Below are positions 46,559-56,687 of a stretch of DNA of 59,504 bases, one piece after another. The stretch comes from Ignavibacteriota bacterium. GTDB taxonomy: Bacteria; Bacteroidota; Ignavibacteria; UBA10030; UBA6906. The notes below the pieces were generated by a model. The model had not been told where the DNA came from. It did not search any database and saw only the letters and a program-made list of their open reading frames with translations. The stretch spans positions 1-59,504 of the forward strand of contig JACRFA010000195.1 in NCBI GenBank assembly GCA_016218065.1, written 5' to 3'. The first letter of the stretch is position 1; every line of letters starts with the position of its first letter. Position numbers and translations under genes: made by a program.

Positions 46559-48645
46559 CGGGCAAACATCAAAAGTAAGATCAACGCGATGAACATATAC
46601 AAGAGATATGACTGAAGATGACCTGTCTGAATCCGGCGAATGAATTTTGCCGCAGCGACCACACCGCTGCGCATCGGCTCGTAGAAATATTTCTCAAAAA
46701 CGGATTCCGTCTCCAACTCATACCGAAGTTGCTGTTTGAAGAACGGTGAAGCCGCCTCCGAGATTTCGATCTCATGCGTTGCATGAAAGATGTTTGAGAA
46801 GATCATGCGAATCGGCTTGCTGAAGCCCGTGGCAGTGTACTGCATACGCGGCTCAACTTTCTCCAACCCGCAAGCCCACACCATAGCAGCTCGTTTCTGC
46901 AATTTCCCTCCGAGGAGCAAACCGAGAACAAGCGGCAGTACAGTCAACGCAACAAGAAAGATCACCAAAGTCAGCGGAGAAACGCCGCCCGCACCGCTTT
47001 GCGGAATTGTCAGGCTCCCCAAGTTCAGAACTTCAAGCGCCGATGCGCTCCCGCCAAGAAGGAATGTCGTGACCGGTGTAAGGATGGAAATCATCGAACC
47101 GGGAAAAACACCGAGGAGGATGCAAGCGAAGGCAAGCACTCCCATGGGAACGAGCATGGACCGCGGCGGCTCATGTGCGTGCTCTGCGTGCGACGACCGC
47201 GGCAAGCCAAGAAACGTGATGCCGAATGCTTTCACGAAACATGCCGCTGCGAGCGCGCCTGTCAGCGCAAGCAGCGCGACGGCAATCGGAATCGCGACAC
47301 GAACGCTCAGATCGGAAATATTGAAGCCCAGCAGCAAGGCTTGGAACGTTAGCCACTCACTCACAAATCCATTGAGCGGCGGAAGAGCAGAAATCGCCAG
47401 TGCGCCAATGAGAAAGAATGCCGACGTCCATGGAAGCTTCTTTACGAGTCCGCCCAGCTCCTCGATATTCCGCGTGTGCGTTGCAGAGACGACGGAACCG
47501 GCGCCGAGAAAAAGCAATCCTTTGAACATCGCATGGTTCAACACGTGATACAGTCCGGCAATCAAGGCTACTGTTGCGAGCGGCATATTTCCATACGACA
47601 TGAATATCATTGCTGCCCCGACGCCCATCAAAATGATGCCGATGTTCTCGATGCTGTGAAACGCGAGCAGGCGTTTGAGGTCGTGCTCCATCAATGCATA
47701 CAGAACACCAAGAACAGCAGAGGCAACTGCGACTGCAAGAACTACTATCCCCCACCACGCCGGACCCGGTGCAAGGAAGTCAAAGTACACTCGTACCATT
47801 CCATAAATGCCAGTCTTGATCATAACGCCGGACATCAACGCCGAGACATTGCTTGGCGCCGCAGGGTGAGCCTCAGGGAGCCAAATGTGAAAGGGAACGA
47901 CGCCGGACTTTATTCCAAATCCGATGAGAGCGCAGAAAAAGATCAGTGTCTTGATGGATGATGGGAGTTGCGCGCTTGAATTCCGGAACGACTGAAAGTC
48001 AAAAGAGTGAGCGGTTCCCGCGAGGAGAAGAAACATCACAATCAAAAACGCAGTCCCGATATGCGTCATGACGATGTACAAGATCGCAGCCTTGCGCGAT
48101 GCGCGCTGTTCGTGTTCGTAGTTGATGAGAAAGAATGTCGTGAGCGACATCAGCTCCCACACGATCAGAAAGAGAACCGCATTCCCCGCAATGACAACAA
48201 TCGACATGGAGAGGAGAAACAGATTGTAGAGGACGACCAAGAGACTGAGATTCTTTCGTCCGGCGTACTCTCCGCTGTACCCGAATGAGTACACGGACAC
48301 GACGGCTCCCAGCAAAGAGATCACGCCCAGAAAAAACGCCGCCAGCGGATCCACATTTATTGAGAGAGAACCAAATGGAAGCGTCTGTTGCAAGTCCAGA
48401 TGCAAGGCGCTGCCGGTCGTGAGAACAGACATCGAAAGGAAGAGGCCGGACAACGAAGCCAACAACGCGGCGCCAAACCCGAAATACCTGACGAACAGGA
48501 AAGACTGTTGCGAGGTGTTGCCTTCAGATGTATTGGTTCTTGAGAAAGGTTTACGATCTCGTAACGGTGCGATTAGAATTGCGAGAACATACCCTCCGAC
48601 CAACAGATGGAATGCCATGAACTGGAGGGATGGCAAATCAAGCAT
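46555..48645 (-). CDS. HyfB/NuoL-like proton-translocating subunit
   Basis: 696 aa; 'IGFGIKSGVVPFHIWLPEAHPAAPSNVSALMSGVMIKTGIYGMVRV'. Confidence 0.92.
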   Translation of the reverse strand: MLDLPSLQFMAFHLLVGGYVLAILIAPLRDRKPFSRTNTSEGNTSQQSFLFVRYFGFGAALLASLSGLFLSMSVLTTGSALHLDLQQTLPFGSLSINVDPLAAFFLGVISLLGAVVSVYSFGYSGEYAGRKNLSLLVVLYNLFLLSMSIVVIAGNAVLFLIVWELMSLTTFFLINYEHEQRASRKAAILYIVMTHIGTAFLIVMFLLLAGTAHSFDFQSFRNSSAQLPSSIKTLIFFCALIGFGIKSGVVPFHIWLPEAHPAAPSNVSALMSGVMIKTGIYGMVRVYFDFLAPGPAWWGIVVLAVAVASAVLGVLYALMEHDLKRLLAFHSIENIGIILMGVGAAMIFMSYGNMPLATVALIAGLYHVLNHAMFKGLLFLGAGSVVSATHTRNIEELGGLVKKLPWTSAFFLIGALAISALPPLNGFVSEWLTFQALLLGFNISDLSVRVAIPIAVALLALTGALAAACFVKAFGITFLGLPRSSHAEHAHEPPRSMLVPMGVLAFACILLGVFPGSMISILTPVTTFLLGGSASALEVLNLGSLTIPQSGAGGVSPLTLVIFLVALTVLPLVLGLLLGGKLQKRAAMVWACGLEKVEPRMQYTATGFSKPIRMIFSNIFHATHEIEISEAASPFFKQQLRYELETESVFEKYFYEPMRSGVVAAAKFIRRIQTGHLQSYLLYMFIALILLLMFAR

Positions 48646-48732
48646 GCAAGACTCATAATTTTCACAATCAATATACGTCGCCGGGCAAGAACTATCAAAT
48701 CATTCCATTCATAGAACCATCGCTTGACTTCA

Positions 48733-51168
48733 TCAGAACCTGTAACCGACTCCACCGCTGATGCTCCAGTACTTTGGCCGCTCAAAGCTCGTGCGATAGT
48801 TGCCGTCGATTCCTGAGACTTGAGTGACCGGGTACATGAAGAGACCGCCAAAGTCGAGAAAGAGTGAATAGGTGAAAGGGATTTCGATTCCGGCTGCGAT
48901 GTGCGCGCCCAAGACGAGACTACCCTTGACGCTGGTCCAGCGCGCCTCAACGTTGAGCGCCGCAATACCGGCGCCGACATAGTACGTCCAATCTTTCAAC
49001 CCAAAATGAATCGGGAAATTCCAACGGACGAGCGCAGTGAAGTAACGTCCGATGACGTCGTACGTCACGCCGCCGGCTGTGTCGCGCTTGCCGAAGTTGT
49101 AGAGCGCCGAGATTTCATATTGTCGTGGAGAGTCAAGAAAGATCATTGATGCCTCCACGCCGACCTGATGATCGTTGCCCAGATAGAGCTTTCCTGACCC
49201 GAAGGTGAAACCCATTGCCGACGCACGCACGCGAACAGCGTGGTTGTACGGCTGAAACTCAATGACCTGAGCCTGCTGTTCTTGCAGCGAATCGGACGCG
49301 GCCACGCCGGATGACCACTGCCGCAGCATGCGTGAAGTGAGCGATCGAAATGTGTCGTTGAGATTATCGATGTGCGTGATGTCGGCTTCATCGGCAATCG
49401 TCGAATCAAAAGGATTCGACAAATGGTAGAGCGCCGAGTGCAGTCGTCGTGTACTGCCAAAGTCATCAAGCCAGAGCACCCACGCGAACTGAACATCCAG
49501 ATCCCTTTGCAAAGAATCAGAAGAGCAACAACGCTCACACGTCGCGTAGTAATCAAGTCTGTCTTCGAGAGGAATCACCAGCAGCTTTTTGTTGAGACTA
49601 AGACGCTTTGCCAGCGAGCGGGCAAGTCCGAGAGATACATTTGTGTTTTCCTGCGAGCGTGGGAACGGCGGAGCGGCGATAACCGCAACAGTCGCAGGTC
49701 GGTCTGGAATTCTGATCCGCCTGCTCGAAGAATCTGAAGGGAAAGTGGCGCCGGCCCCCAGCTTGGATGAATCTTCTTCAATGCAATCGATCAATCGGTC
49801 GACAAGCATGTTCATTCCTACGAAGTCTTGCCTGAAGCTGTCTGCAAAAACTTGTTGAAGAGATCCTGTCTCAGCATCGACCACATGCACCGACATCTGA
49901 AACAGGCGTTGAGGTCGTTCGAGTTTGATCATCCAGAGGAACTGAGTATTGAGTCCCCTTGCCATTACCACTGGCTCTGTTTCATGCTCGACGTATTCCT
50001 CAACGAGTCTGGCATTCGTTGAAACAGCGATGTTCATCCGTGGATGATGAGCGAGAATGTCCTTCAGTCGTCGCGTCGTGACAGTGACAATTTCCAGCGA
50101 CAACGATTTGTTTTCGGCGGTTGGCGGGAACGGAGGAAGCGCCGCGACAGAAATTCGCGTTGGCGGGACTTTTTTCTTGACCGCGTCATTCAGCTCAATC
50201 GCGTTGCGCATGTCGTCGCCAAGCGCAATGAGCGCATCGTACAGTCTTCGACCGCCGAGTGAATCCACAAAAAGCGACTTACTGAGAATCGAATGCCCGG
50301 ACTCGACATCGACATGCGACGCCTCGATACTCATCGTCCCCTTTTGCGCAAAGTAGCTTCCGCCAATCACGTATTTGGCGCCTTCACGCAGGCCAAGCTC
50401 AGGGAGTGTCCAGCCGCGAAATCGATTTGCTGCGCCTCTGCCTGCGGCAGACACGTAGGCTGAATCCGACATGATAACGCGGATGCGCGGTGAAACGCTC
50501 AAACGGTTTCTAAGCATCGATGCAATCATTCCTCCGAGCTTCTCGAACGCAGGATCGTCTCCATAGCTGAGAAACGGAGCGATGAGTACGCGGAGACTTG
50601 AATCGTATTTCGCTTCGATCTGTGAAACGATGTCCGCCGCAAGATAGTCTGCTAATCGTCGTTCCATCGCGGCGGCTGCGTCATACGTAGCTTCGACGTG
50701 GATGCGCTGGTCGAGCATGACCGTATCCCTTCTGCCTTTGGAATTCTTCTGAAGCGTGGCGATTCGCGCATAGAGGACGGCGTTAGCAATCACGATACGG
50801 TCGAGGTTGGTGAGCGTCACAATCAAGTAGAAGTGGTTTGTATCCGGCAACCCGGCTAGCGAGGTCCCCAGCGCGAAGAGTTTCTTCTGTGCAAGCTCGC
50901 GTGTCCGCGGTAATGCGTGAAGAAAGGACTCGCTTGCTTCGACAGCAACAAGGTCGAGAGTATTCGAAGCCTCCAGATGTCTCACGAGATCATCGCGAAA
51001 ATCGACAAAAGCATTCCTCCCGATGATGAGTTGGCCGGACTCATCCATGAACTCCATCCAACCGACAACAATGCTCTTTCCGTTTTGAGCATTGCTCATT
51101 CCCCCCGAGAGGAAGAGAAGTAAAAATGCAAGCACACGATTGTAGGATGCTATCGTTCTGATCTGCAT
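48733..51168 (-). CDS. Hypothetical secreted protein with tandem TolB/CsgG-like nucleotide-fold segments and C-terminal outer-membrane beta-barrel-like region
   Basis: Signal peptide; repeated 'RVLIAPFLSYGDDPAFEKLGGMIASMLRNRLS', 'ISVAALPPFPPTAENKSLSLEIVTVTTRRL', 'AVIAAPPFPRSQENTNVSLGLARSLAKRL'; last ~170 aa alternating beta pattern ending YRF. Confidence 0.55.
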   Translation of the reverse strand: MQIRTIASYNRVLAFLLLFLSGGMSNAQNGKSIVVGWMEFMDESGQLIIGRNAFVDFRDDLVRHLEASNTLDLVAVEASESFLHALPRTRELAQKKLFALGTSLAGLPDTNHFYLIVTLTNLDRIVIANAVLYARIATLQKNSKGRRDTVMLDQRIHVEATYDAAAAMERRLADYLAADIVSQIEAKYDSSLRVLIAPFLSYGDDPAFEKLGGMIASMLRNRLSVSPRIRVIMSDSAYVSAAGRGAANRFRGWTLPELGLREGAKYVIGGSYFAQKGTMSIEASHVDVESGHSILSKSLFVDSLGGRRLYDALIALGDDMRNAIELNDAVKKKVPPTRISVAALPPFPPTAENKSLSLEIVTVTTRRLKDILAHHPRMNIAVSTNARLVEEYVEHETEPVVMARGLNTQFLWMIKLERPQRLFQMSVHVVDAETGSLQQVFADSFRQDFVGMNMLVDRLIDCIEEDSSKLGAGATFPSDSSSRRIRIPDRPATVAVIAAPPFPRSQENTNVSLGLARSLAKRLSLNKKLLVIPLEDRLDYYATCERCCSSDSLQRDLDVQFAWVLWLDDFGSTRRLHSALYHLSNPFDSTIADEADITHIDNLNDTFRSLTSRMLRQWSSGVAASDSLQEQQAQVIEFQPYNHAVRVRASAMGFTFGSGKLYLGNDHQVGVEASMIFLDSPRQYEISALYNFGKRDTAGGVTYDVIGRYFTALVRWNFPIHFGLKDWTYYVGAGIAALNVEARWTSVKGSLVLGAHIAAGIEIPFTYSLFLDFGGLFMYPVTQVSGIDGNYRTSFERPKYWSISGGVGYRF

Positions 51169-51206
51169 GGTTCACCGTCAGGTTAGTCGTGAGAGATCAG
51201 TTTTTT

Positions 51207-52349
51207 TCAGTGCGCAACGCACGCGACGGGTACAGACACTGTCCCGTCGGTGTCAAACGCAATCGGGTGTTCCTTCGAACACGTCAAGCCGTAGCCTGAT
51301 TCAGTCTTGAATCGCAGCGAGACAACAATCTTGTATTCACCTTCGGGCAACCTGACTATCAGGTCACTCGCATTCCAGTGCAACGGCGAAGCGACATCCT
51401 GCCCATTGCGATCGACCAATCGGATGGATTGCTTGACAAGTCGGGCGTGTGCGTGCAGCGGGTTAGGAGTAAGTGTGAGCCGGATTCTTTTCGTAACGAC
51501 AACCGGAATCTTCGTCAGCGTTGCGATGACCGGGCCAGGCAAATGGACATACATCACGACCGGATGAAATCCCGCCTTGCTGATCGAGAGCCGAACGCTA
51601 TCTCCCTGTTTTCCTTTCACATTACCGAAACGAAACTCCCCAAGTTGTGAGACCGCGGTAACGTCTCCGCGTTCTCCGAGACTGACGAGGGCGTCGTCCA
51701 CGAACATTCCCTTCGCGTCTTGAATGCGTCCTAGAAGCTCCTGAGTCGCCGGAATCGGGACGGGGGATGGCGGCCAATAGATGTATGCGATAACCGCGAT
51801 AATGCTGGCGGCAAGCAACGGCCACAAAACGCTACGTCTTCGTCGGGGAAGCCATCCCTGTTTTTCAAATTCCTGGCGTGCATCAGCAACTGCTCGAACG
51901 CTTTTCCCTTCGTCGTCCTGCAATGCACTCAACGTCTCGATGACCGCTGCTTGGCGCGAGCCATCCGCCGGCGAACTGATTTCCGCAAGTCGTTCAACAA
52001 TTCTCGCCACTGCATCGTTGGGGTCATTGAATGCGATTCCCTGCTTTGCGCGAAGAATCAGTGGCAGCGGCGTGTCATCGAGTAGCACAGGCATGATCGG
52101 CTTCTTCAGAGCGATGCACGTCGTCCATTCCAACTCTATCGGTTCGGAGATCGATGCCGCCTTTGACCAGAGAAGCAACACACAATCGTTCTCGGCAATC
52201 CCTTCCCCGATCGCTCTTGGCCATGCTTCGCCGGGCAGAATGCTCTCGCCGTCGCGCCAGACGAGCACGCCTTTCTCTTTTAGTTGCGCGACAATGAGCG
52301 TCGCTGTCGCGGTGTCGTGATGTGAGTAGCTGATGAAAACCGTTGGCAT
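51207..52349 (-). CDS. TIR domain - TM - carboxypeptidase-regulatory-like domain protein
   Basis: 'MPTVFISYSHHDTATATLIVAQLKEKGVLVWRDGESILPGEAWPRAIGEGIAENDCVLLLWSKAASISEPIELEWTTCIALKKPIMPVLLDD'; TM 'VLWPLLAASIIAVIAYIYW'; beta-rich tail. Confidence 0.85.
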   Translation of the reverse strand: MPTVFISYSHHDTATATLIVAQLKEKGVLVWRDGESILPGEAWPRAIGEGIAENDCVLLLWSKAASISEPIELEWTTCIALKKPIMPVLLDDTPLPLILRAKQGIAFNDPNDAVARIVERLAEISSPADGSRQAAVIETLSALQDDEGKSVRAVADARQEFEKQGWLPRRRRSVLWPLLAASIIAVIAYIYWPPSPVPIPATQELLGRIQDAKGMFVDDALVSLGERGDVTAVSQLGEFRFGNVKGKQGDSVRLSISKAGFHPVVMYVHLPGPVIATLTKIPVVVTKRIRLTLTPNPLHAHARLVKQSIRLVDRNGQDVASPLHWNASDLIVRLPEGEYKIVVSLRFKTESGYGLTCSKEHPIAFDTDGTVSVPVACVAH

Positions 52350-52620
52350 GATGGCTCCACGTTGTGGTTCATGTTCGGCATTCAGGCGAACGTCAGGTTG
52401 CACGATCAAAGAACAATTCGTGATGCGAGAGTGATGGTACGTGTCGAGCGAAGGATGCTGGTCGTCAGGTAACTATCGTGGAAGGTTATCGGCGGCCTGC
52501 CCGAGCGAGTGTTTGTGAACGGGCTGCGCAAATATACAAAGGAATTGGCGGCAGTGTCAATCTCCGGTACGAACAAAATGCAACAAGTTTTTCGCGGGCT
52601 GGCGAATCCTGTAAGAAAAT

Positions 52621-53226
<606 letters not shown>

Positions 53227-53538
53227 ACCTTCATAGTATTGTCTGTAACGGCAAGCCGCAGAACGCAGCAACTTGGTTCAGGATTTCAATCTTTCATTCG
53301 CCCGATCTCTGGTACAGACAATCCACGACAGATCTTTCGAGCAAGCTGATCGGACGATTGCAGTGAATTCGTTTCGCATACCAATTCCTCCAGAATTCTC
53401 TGTGGCAATGTAGCAAGAGTGACATTGAGAGACAAGCCGCCGACAAACTACGGCTCTTCCTTATGCTCAAATGCGTTCTACGGCGACGTGTGGCTTCTGG
53501 CTGTGCGGGCGCATCCCTCCTCTTTATTATAGATAAGA

Positions 53539-54888
53539 ATGTCACTTTCCATTTCTGAGAAATCAGCCTCTTTCAATAAGAAAACCTCTTCAATTAAGAC
53601 TTCAAAGTCCGATGTTTGCTGGAACAATATTTGCCGCTTTCTTGAACGGAGCCGCGCCGCCGCGCAAAGCCTCAGTCACGCACAATCAAAACTACGTCGG
53701 AACAACTTCAGAGCAGTCATGACCGCATCGCAACCCATCAGTGAAGACACACTCATCCGCGTCCTCGATAGTCTGAATATCGGGCTTGTCTTTATTGACG
53801 CGCAGAATCGCATCGCGTTCGTCAACAAATCTGCCGAGCAGATCCGTAACATGAAGCGTGAGGATCGGATCGGAAGCTCGATACTCGAGTGTCATCGCGG
53901 TGCGATGCACGCCCGGGTTCTCAATGTGATCGACGATTTCCGGAAAGGCACCGACGGCCCGCGTCATCGCGTGGTGCGCTCCAACGGCAGAACGTTTGAC
54001 AACTCCTACAACGTTGTCGTCGATGAATCGGGGGACTACAAAGGCATCGCCCTCGTCAGTCAGGACGTGACGGAAAAACTGATGCTCGAACAACAGCTCA
54101 AGAAAACCAACGAAGAACTCGAGCGGAAGGTCGCTGAGCGCACAGCGCAAATCGAAGCAACGTATCGCGAGCTGCAACATGCACAAGAACAACTGATGCA
54201 CACGGAGAAGATGGCGTCCATCGGAAGGTTCGTCTCCGGCGTGGCACACGAGATCAATAATCCGCTCGATGGCATTCAGAGCTGCATTCGTCTTGTGCTG
54301 AGTGAACTCGACAACAAAGCTCAAGCGGAGAACTATCTGACTCTGGGTTTGGAGGGATTATACAAAATCGAGCTGCTCGTCAAGCGCCTCCTCGATTACG
54401 CCCGGCCGCACGTTTATGAGCGGACGCCGCTGAACATTGAGACGCTGCTCGACAATGTACTCGCGTTCGCACAATTCAGACTCAATGGAACGCCCATTCG
54501 CGTCGAACGAAAGTCTTGCGACGCCCTGCCAGCGGTCGATGCAGACGAACACTATTTGCAGCAGGTGTTTCTCAACATCATTCTCAATGCGTTCGATGCC
54601 ATGAAGACCGGCGGCACGCTGACAATTTCAACTTGTCAACAAGGCGACGGCCGCGTAGCAATTGAAATCACCGACACAGGATGTGGAATTCCGAAAGACG
54701 CGTTGCACAAAATCTTCGATCCCTTCTTCACGACAAAATCGCATGAGTCGGGAACAGGGCTTGGACTTTATCTCAGTTACAACGTCGTGAACAATCATGG
54801 CGGCGACATCGAAGTGCGGAGCGAGGAGGGCGTCGGAACAACGTTTGTCGTCTTGTTGCCCGCCGCTCTCAGTGCAGGGACGAAGTGA
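53539..54888 (+). CDS. PAS domain-containing sensor histidine kinase (start could be 53719)
   Basis: 'GLVFIDAQNRIAFVNKSAEQI', H-box 'SGVAHEINNPLDGIQ', 'FLNIILNAFDAM', 'DTGCGIPKDALHKIFDPFFTTKSHESGTGLGL'. Confidence 0.95.
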   Translation: MSLSISEKSASFNKKTSSIKTSKSDVCWNNICRFLERSRAAAQSLSHAQSKLRRNNFRAVMTASQPISEDTLIRVLDSLNIGLVFIDAQNRIAFVNKSAEQIRNMKREDRIGSSILECHRGAMHARVLNVIDDFRKGTDGPRHRVVRSNGRTFDNSYNVVVDESGDYKGIALVSQDVTEKLMLEQQLKKTNEELERKVAERTAQIEATYRELQHAQEQLMHTEKMASIGRFVSGVAHEINNPLDGIQSCIRLVLSELDNKAQAENYLTLGLEGLYKIELLVKRLLDYARPHVYERTPLNIETLLDNVLAFAQFRLNGTPIRVERKSCDALPAVDADEHYLQQVFLNIILNAFDAMKTGGTLTISTCQQGDGRVAIEITDTGCGIPKDALHKIFDPFFTTKSHESGTGLGLYLSYNVVNNHGGDIEVRSEEGVGTTFVVLLPAALSAGTK

Positions 54889-54957
54889 ATGCCGCTTCGC
54901 CGGCATCCCTTTGGGCGAATCCAGCATCTTCCTGCCCGCCCTGCCTGCCGGCAGGCA
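54886..54957. repeat. Second copy of the composite repeat of 7.1 kb incl. TGCCTGCCGGCAGGCA (54942-54957)
   Basis: 'tgaatgccgcttcgccggcatccctttgggcgaatccag..tcttcctgcc..tgcctgccggcaggca' matches the reverse complement of ~7108-7173. Confidence 0.8.
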
Positions 54958-55015
54958 GCAAACCGGCAACTCTTGAAAGCGAGCCTCAGAATACAAGTTA
55001 GTAGCAGTAGCTAGT

Positions 55016-56359
55016 ATGCGAATCGTTGTTGTTGAAGATGAGAAGTTGAAACGCCTGACGTTAGTCGAGGCGTTGACCAAAGCAGGGTATCGCGTCGAGG
55101 GATTCGAATCGCCGCGCCTTGCCTTGCAAGAGATCGAGCAACGCGGCGCCGACGTCGTTGTGACAGACATCCGGCTGCCGCAAATTGACGGCCTTCAGGT
55201 CCTTGAGCGCGTTCGCGCGCTTTCTCCAAAAACTGCCGTCATCGTGATGACCGCGTATGGCACCATCGAGTCGGCAGTTGAGGCGATGAAGCTTGGCGCG
55301 CACGACTACGTGCTCAAGCCCTTCCCTGCAGACAGGCTGCTGCTGATTCTGAACAAGCTTCGTCATGTGCGCGAGCTGGAGGATGAGAATGCCGCGCTGA
55401 AGCAGCGGCTCGCCGATCGCTATTCGTTCCACAACCTCGTCGGTCGGTCGAAGGTCATGCAGGATTTGTATTCGCAGATTGAGATGATCGCGCGAACCGA
55501 CACGACCGTGCTCATCGAAGGCGAAAGCGGCACCGGCAAGGAACTCGTGGCAAACGCAATTCACTACAACAGTCCCCGCGCTAATCTTCCCTTTGTGAAG
55601 CTGAGCTGTGCAGTCTTGAACGAATCCATTCTGGAAAGCGAATTGTTCGGGCATGAGAAGGGTGCATTCACGGGCGCGATTCGTGAGAAGAAAGGGAGAT
55701 TCGAGCTGGCACACAGCGGCACGCTCTTTCTCGACGATGTGGATGACATTCCGCTCGCGTCACAGGTCAAGCTGCTGCGCGTGTTGCAGGAAAAAGAGTT
55801 CGAACGTGTCGGGGGCGACAAGCCCATTCATGTCGAAGTCCGGTTGATCTGCGCGACGAAAGTCGATCTCTGGAAGAAAGTCGAGGCCGGTTTGTTTCGC
55901 GAAGATCTTTTCTATCGGATGAAGGTCATTCCGCTCAAGCTTGCTCCGCTGCGCGAGCGTCGTGAAGACATCCCGCTGCTGATCGAACACTTCCTGACAA
56001 AAGTTGGCCGACCAACGCTGAAGTTCACAACATCGGCCATCGAGACGCTCACACAACTCTATTGGCCCGGCAATGTCCGCCAACTCGAAAACATCGTGCA
56101 ACGACTCGCCGCGCTCGCCGTCGGCGACACGGTAACAGAAGAGATGCTGCCCCGCGACATCATGACTGCAAAGCCGGCGCTCATGCAATTCAAAGACAAG
56201 ACTTCCGTCCCCATCGAATCGATGATCGATGAACTCGAAGTGCAGGCGCTGCAGTGGGCGCTCGAAAAATCCGCAGGCAATCAAACCGAAGCTGCCGCGT
56301 TGCTGTGTATGAAGCGAACGACTTTGCGCGACAAGTTGAAGAAGCACGGAATGATGTAG
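55016..56359 (+). CDS. Sigma-54-dependent (NtrC-family) response regulator
   Basis: Receiver 'VVTDIRLPQIDGLQVLERV..VMTAYGTIESAVEAMKLGAHDYVLKPF'; 'GESGTGKELVANAIHYNSPR', 'ESELFGHEKGAFTGA'; C-terminal Fis-type HTH. Confidence 0.96.
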   Translation: MRIVVVEDEKLKRLTLVEALTKAGYRVEGFESPRLALQEIEQRGADVVVTDIRLPQIDGLQVLERVRALSPKTAVIVMTAYGTIESAVEAMKLGAHDYVLKPFPADRLLLILNKLRHVRELEDENAALKQRLADRYSFHNLVGRSKVMQDLYSQIEMIARTDTTVLIEGESGTGKELVANAIHYNSPRANLPFVKLSCAVLNESILESELFGHEKGAFTGAIREKKGRFELAHSGTLFLDDVDDIPLASQVKLLRVLQEKEFERVGGDKPIHVEVRLICATKVDLWKKVEAGLFREDLFYRMKVIPLKLAPLRERREDIPLLIEHFLTKVGRPTLKFTTSAIETLTQLYWPGNVRQLENIVQRLAALAVGDTVTEEMLPRDIMTAKPALMQFKDKTSVPIESMIDELEVQALQWALEKSAGNQTEAAALLCMKRTTLRDKLKKHGMM

Positions 56360-56602
56360 GGATTGGATCATTGCCGCGTCCTCAACTTCAACCTTCGACC
56401 GGATATTATTGCCGAGTCGGGCGACCGCCTGCCTGCCGGCAGCCCCAAAAACAAATTCTGATATCTGTTCAACTGTCAGTTGTGAACAATTGACGACGGA
56501 AACTCGTCTCGCTGACGGGTTCACGTCATCGAATTTACCCCATCACTACAAAGAACCTCGCAATGAAGCTGTGAATCTCGCCGCTCTCTCGATGAACCAT
56601 GC

Positions 56603-56617
56603 TGGCATTGTACTTGC
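56603..56617 (+). promoter_or_regulatory. Candidate sigma-54 (-24/-12) promoter
   Basis: TGGCATTGTACTTGC: GG and GC elements at the canonical spacing of TGGCAYR-N4-TTGCW; ~70 nt upstream of porin ATG; downstream of an NtrC-type regulator gene. Confidence 0.65.
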
Positions 56618-56687
56618 GCTTCAAGTAGAGCCTGACAATACCTCCTGCGTTCAATCAAATCCAAACCAACACTGAAAGGAATCATCG

